From Bisporella sp. PMI_857 (Eukaryota; Ascomycota; Leotiomycetes; Helotiales; Helotiaceae): 64,000 nucleotides of DNA. The notes below the pieces were generated by a model. It did no database searches. It saw only the letters and a list, made by a program, of their open reading frames with translations, and was not told the DNA's origin. Made by a program: the position numbers and the translations under genes. The stretch covers positions 186,001-250,000 of the forward strand of contig JAJSPD010000039.1 of NCBI GenBank assembly GCA_021307315.1. Direction: 5' to 3'. The first letter of the stretch is position 1. Each line of letters starts with the position of its first letter. Positions 57,701-64,000 of the stretch are shown here, piece after piece.

Positions 57701-58313
57701 CAATATGATATGAGATCAAATTTTCATATTGATACTAGCGCTCTACGAGATATCTCATACTAATACTAGCGTAGTATCAAAAAGTCGATCTCATATGACT
57801 CGAGACTCAATATCACTAAATATCACCATACTAGTTCCTTCACTGGGTCAACGTACCGATGACGTGGAAGATATTAGTGTTATTCAGGTAGCAATCTTCG
57901 AAGATCCGTTGTGATAAAAAGAGGCATAATTAATGAGGTTTGATCTACCGGGGAGTTTTTTATTGGGGCATCTCCTCGGGCTTCTTCCCTGGCAGCCAAG
58001 GCCTCTGTCCAACAGCTCCCTAGATATAGGTGCTGATACATGTCTTACACCCTTACTCCCGTATATTTCCCTACAAGGAGACTAATTTAGGAATACGTCC
58101 AAGCACACTTTGGTGTTTCTCGGGTGGCGGGCGAGGAGGTGATCCATGCATTCTACAATATTGGAGCTGGGAGAACGCAACAACATTTTATCACTTGAAG
58201 GTTTAGCTAGATGTTAAAAGTGCTCAGTTTTTATGGTTGCGGAAGTTGACCGCTGTTGTACTCCTATTTCCTCCTATCCCTCCAACAAAAGAAAGTGCTC
58301 GGCCGTTACAATC
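57701..58313. other. Intergenic, no gene seen
   Basis: Begins with an AT-rich stretch containing short palindromic words (GATATCTCATACTAATACTAGCG) next to the hAT remnant, then normal composition. No coding frame is supported. Confidence 0.45.
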
Positions 58314-59061
58314 TTAGTGTCGCTTCCCATTCCTTTCCGACTCCTTGTCTTTCTTATCCCTCCTTCCCGTTCGTGGCGGCCTGCACGTCTGAGGTGTAAT
58401 GGAGCCTTCAAGGTTGTCAGCTCTCCGAAGACTTGTTCGAGGTACGCTCTCGAGTCCCGCCGTTTGCTCGAAGCTTTGGTCACTCCACACATAATTGCAA
58501 TCGGCGTCGTAGGCCTCACCAACATCTGGAAGCTCCGTGCCATATGTTAGCTGTAGTCGGGCTTTGTCGAACAACTTCCCTTTGGGATATTTAGTGTTCT
58601 TGTGTGATGAACATTTCGTGGTTGGAGTTGAGGTGGAAGCGGATGGAAGAGAGGGAAGAGCCCGTCTTCTGTACAGATCCGTGGCTCGAGGCTCACATTG
58701 GTCTGTTATCGGTGACATTGGCATGTGGGATTGGTTGCGTGTCCAAGCTTCTCCAAAGATCGTATAGTTGGGGATTCTTGGCGACGTTGTATGGCGATGG
58801 ACAGCCTCCGGTGTTGTTATCAGACCCCAGCTCAAAAGACGCTCATGTATCTGAGCAATACTGTGCAGTGTTAGTACTTCGCATTTAGAGTGAATGAGAA
58901 GAATCTTACGTGACGACGAAACGTCGCTCATAGAGCAATTGAACGATCTCCGCCTCACTTTTTTGGTCGCAGACGAACAGATCTTCTATCCATCCTCGAT
59001 GCATGTCCAAAACATCTTCGATGGTGAACTCGTAAGCCTGTATTTCCATCGACATTTTCAT
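58314..59061 (-). CDS. Clr5-like domain protein, 232 aa
   Basis: Two exons (58910-59061, 58314-58860; 49-nt intron GTAAGA..CTAAC..CACAG) join in frame. The start MKMSMEIQAYEF is preceded in frame by a close stop, supporting the ATG at 59061. Residues about 12-60 (FTIEDVLDMHRGWIEDLFVC to RFVVTIAQIHERLLSWGL) resemble the Clr5 domain (PF14420) of ascomycetes: W-x-x-I-x-x-L-F, a charged helix, then Q-x-x-x-x-L-x-x-W-G-L. The rest is low complexity and basic, ending in RPPRTGRRDKKDKESERNGK, a possible nuclear signal. Clr5-type proteins are presumed chromatin or DNA-associated in fungi, but a specific role is unknown. It lies 0.6 kb from the hAT remnant, yet its frame is intact. Confidence 0.7.
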
Positions 59062-61080
59062 AGCTTACAACTTGCAAGGTGACCAAATACTTCCTACTTC
59101 GAGTCCACGAGGAATTTCGAGACTCTATATGACAAGGCCAAGGCTGTCTTGCTAGCTAAATATGTTTTCCCTAACATATATAAGGAAGAACTTCAGCAGT
59201 GCTGAATGCGGGCGCCATTTTCATAATAATTATTAGATATTACACAAGCGAGCTAACTACAAGGAAGCTCGCCCTGCATTAATTACTCTTCGCGCTGACT
59301 GCGGTAGGTAATATCATGGACGACGATCCGGAAACAAAGCGCAGGGCCTAGGGCCCAATGGATATTATGCAAGCAGTACAACTCGAACCAGGGTTGGGAA
59401 TGACATGGGTACAGCATGAGCATTTTCCTGGGGCAGGAAAAATGCTCGACACCTTCGCTTACTGATATGCTTGACGTGGGTGATTGGTGCAGCTTACGAT
59501 GTACTGTAACATTGCAAGCTGCGCTTTGCGAAGACTTTGTGGTGTCCTACTTTCGCAAACTTTCATAGTTAGCCGATGAGGGTGTGCAGGAGTTGGTAAT
59601 CCAAACCCAAGGAGCCGGGACTGGGCCTAGCCCCAGTCCTTCAGGGGCATCCACTCGGAGGTATCGGCGGTAGATGGCGCACTGCGCACTGCGAACTGTG
59701 AGGCTTCAGATGCTGCAAAAGGAAGCAGGTGGACACATGAGACTGAAACAAATTGATATGGGGATGAGCAGGTCGTGCTCCGCGGATGGGGGTCCGAAGG
59801 TTCCGACATGGTTGCTCTTTGCTTACAGCAAGGTTTCGCGAGGATCCAGACCTGCCTGTAGACACATCACGGTGATATGCGTATATGCGTATACCCGTGA
59901 AAACTTTGCGTTGGGTCTGTTTGCAGCTGAAACTTGTTGGTGGAGGTCTGGTGACTTTGCATTATCCGCTGACCAATGGCATGCCTGATATCGTAGATAT
60001 TATCACTAGTGAGGGAGCAATGATTTTGACGCCTGATGCTACGAAGAAATTGCGATCATGGCAACTTACCAAACTATCTAGATGACCAGGGTAAGATGGC
60101 GGCTTCGGCTCGGGTGGCTGAGCGTTGCTTTTGTCGTCCCGGGAAAAGGGATAGCAAAAAGCAAATGAAATCTCTGATGAAATCTGATGAAATGCTTTGC
60201 TTTTTCGGACCTTGCGGTGATTCTAGAATATCTAGAATTTCCAGGAGATCGCCGTGGCTGTTTGAGAGAGCATATGAGGAAACAAATATCTCGAGAGTCA
60301 TATCAGCTCCCAAAATCACATCTAACATGATCAATGCTTTGCTGGTGTGTGGTCGGCTCCCGAAGCTGTGAGTGCGCCGATTCAAGGAGATAAGCAACAA
60401 GCCGAAGTCTCTAGTTATGGAGGAGCGCGGCGTATGCACGGAGCCCTATTCGGCTCGAAATTATCCAAAAATCGGCTCTTGGAACCTCGCACGCACGGAT
60501 CACCACTGCATACCCTAGTTGGTCAAGGGTACCCAATGCTGGATCGAGAGACGGGTTATGGTGTATATTGCCAAAGAGCAAAGTTTCGTGCCTGGGATGA
60601 AAGTCGGATGAACATGGGCCATCCTTGGAGCTGGAAAATCATGCTGACAGTTTTCCTTGCAGAACGCATATGGAGGCGTGCATCTTGAAGTCTGGCAAAA
60701 GTCGGTGCGAGCTAGTGACTAGGGTCCCACGTGGCGGATATCATGCTTCGCTCTGTCTTGGACAGCTTTTAAGCCAGAATCCTTCGCAGTCTGGTAAAGT
60801 AGATGCAGGAGACACTGCTGGTTTGGATGCTCCGCCACAATGTTGCATGCAAGGAGTCGGATTTAAGCGTCCCAGCCATTATCTGAAATAGCCTGGTATA
60901 CGCAAAAACTCGTGCTTATCTGCTTGTCTCGGCCAATTGAGAGAGGAATTCGAGCAACTGTTGAGTCATGGCGACTGACTACGAATATATAGGCGATAAT
61001 ATACACTTTGCGATGCACTAATATCATGTCCATCACTCTTCTATATGAATCGACCTGCCTCTCCGTACTTGAAATTACCC
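59062..61080. other. Long stretch without supported gene
   Basis: 2 kb. Frames up to 121 residues occur on both strands (60074-60439 minus; 60347-60688 plus) with no recognisable motif or splice extension. It includes the Clr5-type gene promoter. Confidence 0.4.
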
Positions 61081-61530
61081 CTATTTAGTCGGAGCACTTC
61101 TCCTCTCTAGCCATTTATCCATTGTGGTATCCCAAACTTGCACTAATGGCTTCTCGATATTGTACGGCCGTGTTGGCTCATCCTCACTTGTTATTTCTAT
61201 ATTCAGTTCGAGCCTTGCAATGACTATCAAGCTCTCCGCTCCAAGAGGATAATGCGATTCAAGAATCATCGCCTTCCGTTCTTTCGTTAAATTTGCACCG
61301 GCAGAGTGGTATCGCCCCGTCTTCGGCGGAGCCATCTCCGACCTCTCAGCCATATTCCCATATACATCGCGGGCTGAACTTTCTCGACGTCAGAGCGACA
61401 CATATGCCAGCGAGCTCGGTATCTACAGCAATCATACGGTCGTTTTTAATGTCAATGTTACCAATGACATACTCAAGCTTAAACACACTTCCCCAAAATG
61501 ATCGTTTTCTACTCGAACTACGACGCTGTT
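61081..61530 (-). pseudogene. Frameshifted coding remnant, family unknown
   Basis: The minus-strand frame 61081-61353 (MAERSEMAPPKTGRYHSAGA to DKWLERRSAPTK) is preceded by protein-like pieces in two other frames: KLEYVIGNIDIKNDRMIAVD to LAGICVALTSRKFSPR (about 61365-61470) and MGMQPDNSVVVRVENDHFGE (about 61480-61540). A two-base excess in a GTGTGT run near 61480 and a shift near 61365 separate them. They read as one protein broken twice. Not recognised; intron explanations were not excluded. Confidence 0.35.
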
Positions 61531-64000
61531 ATCTGGCTGCATGCCCATTATCCAAACACACGGACTCAACACTTTCTAGCTGCCTGGAAGTATCAGCCCA
61601 CGGTTATTGATATATCATTTTTGCTTGTGATTATTCCATATGACGTAGAACATATCACTTTCATCCGACCTGCCTGAGACTGAAACAGTGTTGATGGGAA
61701 CAATGTCTTGATGAATATGTCGGTAGTTGCCGGGCCGTCTTATCCTTGGAGCATATCTATGGCGGTCCATCCTGTGTGTTATGCTGGTTCGCAGATAACA
61801 TCGCACCAACTGCTCTAGGATTGCACACGTTCAAGAGATCTACTTAAAATAAACTATTTTGACAGGCTCCATACGACGTCCACGTTGCATCCAGCCGCAA
61901 GTGAGCTGGGAAAGTAATGAAAGCAGGCAATACCCTTCAACGGAAGTTCCCTTCCACATGCACATTACAGAAATCTATCGTCGATCCGACGGCACCTGGA
62001 GGTGCCCAGACAGGTCCATCAGATCACACGTGGAAAAAAAAGTTTTTTTTTAACAAAACGTATATGCAAACCCAACTCCACGGGCTGTATCATATATCAT
62101 AAATTCAAAATGCAACCACGAGTTCCCAACCATTGCCAAGCAAGCCAGATGACAAATACAACCATCATGGCGTACAATACAGGTAGCCCAACAATGCTAA
62201 AAGCAGTCTGATCTGCTCACTCAGCGTGGCATCGGAACGATTGCTCCATTTGTCGGCCACCTATCTGAGACGAACCCCCCCCACGACACGTGCCGAACGC
62301 ATGGGAAATCGGCGCCATCGTCGCCCGGGGAACACCATCGTGCCACACATGCATCCTTCGTGTACCACACTTAGGCTCTACGGGCTAGCGTTGGAGCTTC
62401 TTCACAGACAACACCCACCAGGATGGCACGGCACGTTCTCAGGACAAGCCTTTGAAAATTTTCCAGCGCCTTAAATCTCTCGGATTGGGTACGTGATATC
62501 GCTACGGTGCTTCGATGATGCGATGATGATCGACAGCACTTGCCGCGCAGTTAATGTATTGGATGTAATGGCGGTGATGAAAAGCGATGTATGCATCGCC
62601 GAAGTGAAACATTCTTGGGGACTAACGAGGTATACTGGTTGTTTGCGGATGAGTTGATGTGGTGTCACCATGCCCAGTTGGTTTCTTTTGTCTCTTTAGG
62701 AAGAAGGGTGTTTGATTTCGGAACAAAGGTGGCTGGATGTAGAAGAAGAGTCACGTACTATGCACTGTGAATGGTGGAAAACTTGTGTTAGGGTGAATGA
62801 GTGTGACGGTGATATTTGTGTTACTTTAATATATCTTAAAGATGGCGGCACCCATGCCTTTGCATGTTGGTAGGGTTGCTGTTAAAGGCGATGTCAATGT
62901 GGCAAGCTTTTAACGTGCTTCGGCACTATTATTTTTCAGCCTAGTGATGAAGTATCATAATCAAAAATAGAATGTGATTGCTCTCCGAAGAGCGCAGGGA
63001 AGATGTCTGCATCTAGAAATGCACTAAATTTTGGCATCTGCGGTAGTATCTTGTCTCGAACGAGTCGGTAATATTCAGCCTGAATTTTTCCATTATATAC
63101 CTGATGTCATTTCTTCCACCTGTGTTGATTGAGAAGTGCGTGTTGCGTTTAAATTACAACCATATGGCGAGGTTGTAAGGGCAGCCCAATAGCATTTCCC
63201 CCTATGGTGTGTCCTGTCGAGGCTGGATATAATAGCTCACCGACAATTTCTCCAAAATTAGTTTGACTGTAGTGCGGAAACACCTTGTAAACTAAGATCC
63301 AAGAAATGCTCTGTCTACATGCCTGACTTCAAGGGTTAGACGATTAGATACATCCGGAGCAATCAAGAAACGAGATTGCTACTTACAACAGAATATGTCC
63401 TCAGGATATTACAGGTTCATAGCTGACAATACATCTAAGGGCTTGTCTGAGTCTGCTGAAGCCCTGCAGGCTGAAAAAAAAAGCCGGGCACATCTACCTA
63501 TTTCGGCACCGAGCTAAGCCATCAATTCAAGGACCACCTGCCCCCTTAGTTATCGAATAGAGATGCCAGCGCATAGTCTCATGTAATGCGAGAATTTAGG
63601 AGGAAATGATTTGAGCTTGCTACATAGCTTGTGCGTATTGTACGCTTGAAACTGTTCGGATGTCTGTTACGGCACAATCTTGCGTGTGTATGAAGTCTCT
63701 CACGTTCTGCTACCCCTCCTGGACAGTGTGTAATACAATTTTGCCAACGCCCTGTTTGAGATAGTGCTCTCTCAAAAAGCTTGCAAAACCTCTCCTTTCC
63801 CCAACGATGAAGGTGCATGAAGGCGATAGTAATGAATATAGTTCTCTGAGTTAGCAAACGCCTTGCTTTCTCCTCCCTATTTCGTACTTTCCGCTTCCAC
63901 AATTTCTATAAAAAGTTGCTGGATTGTACGTTATTCCTTCCAGGGCCAACAGGTTCTGTAGTGTTGCCTTACGATCAACCTCGATAAATTTCTCCAATCC
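61531..64000. other. Long stretch without supported gene
   Basis: 2.5 kb to the right edge. The only longer frame (63579-63902, minus, 107 residues) looks non-coding. A poly-A/T tract lies at about 62035-62050. Confidence 0.4.

Noticed and set aside
63579..63902. 107-residue minus-strand frame
   Set aside because: Arg/His/Thr-rich, no motif, no splice extension.
1..64000. CRISPR arrays, rRNA or tRNA genes, secondary-metabolite core genes (PKS, NRPS, terpene synthase)
   Set aside because: None seen on reading; tRNA detection by eye is unreliable, so absence of tRNA is not firm.

Overview
The window is nuclear DNA of a filamentous ascomycete (Pezizomycotina). The evidence is short GT-AG introns of about 45-135 nt with CTAAC/CTGAC-like branch sites, fungal-specific families (rhodopsin-like membrane protein, Clr5-type protein, GPI protein, MEP1-type metalloprotease, fungal phosphoketolase), and AT-rich transposon relics whose decay looks like repeat-induced point mutation (RIP). 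The mix of families fits Leotiomycetes, but that is only an impression. Exons were assembled by hand from splice signals and frame continuity, and no homology search was run.

Layout. 1-7 kb: the 5' part of a single-pass membrane protein running off the left edge, a decayed BTB/POZ gene, and an unrecognised five-exon gene. 7-12 kb: an MFS transporter and a phosphoketolase. 12.9-23.3 kb: a GPI-type secreted protein, a secreted short tyrosinase, a rhodopsin-like seven-helix protein and a secreted GH43 arabinofuranosidase/xylosidase. 23.3-36.5 kb: sparse, with broken coding fragments, a large imperfect inverted repeat, a small Cys/His protein, an intact BTB protein, a PAP2/inositolphosphotransferase-like protein and an orphan gene.

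37-47.3 kb is a compact housekeeping block: RPN11 (proteasome deubiquitinase), an RPD3-type histone deacetylase, ribosomal protein uL14 (RPL23), an acyl-protein thioesterase-like hydrolase, an RNase III-fold protein that appears to lack the catalytic signature, and a secreted M43 metalloprotease.

48.5-57.7 kb is a decay zone. A large multidomain gene (retropepsin-like, chromodomain-like and conserved fungal segments of unknown function) carries frameshifts, amber codons of the RIP type, a 10-bp tandem duplication and a 462-bp TA-flanked MITE sitting exactly in its reading frame. Next to it lies a 3.5-kb RIP-eroded hAT transposon. A Clr5-type gene follows at 58.3-59.1 kb, and the last 5 kb hold only one probable broken gene.

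Functional links are loose. Secreted GH43 (pentose release) and cytosolic phosphoketolase (pentose phosphate cleavage) would fit pentose use, but they are not adjacent and no cluster is evident.
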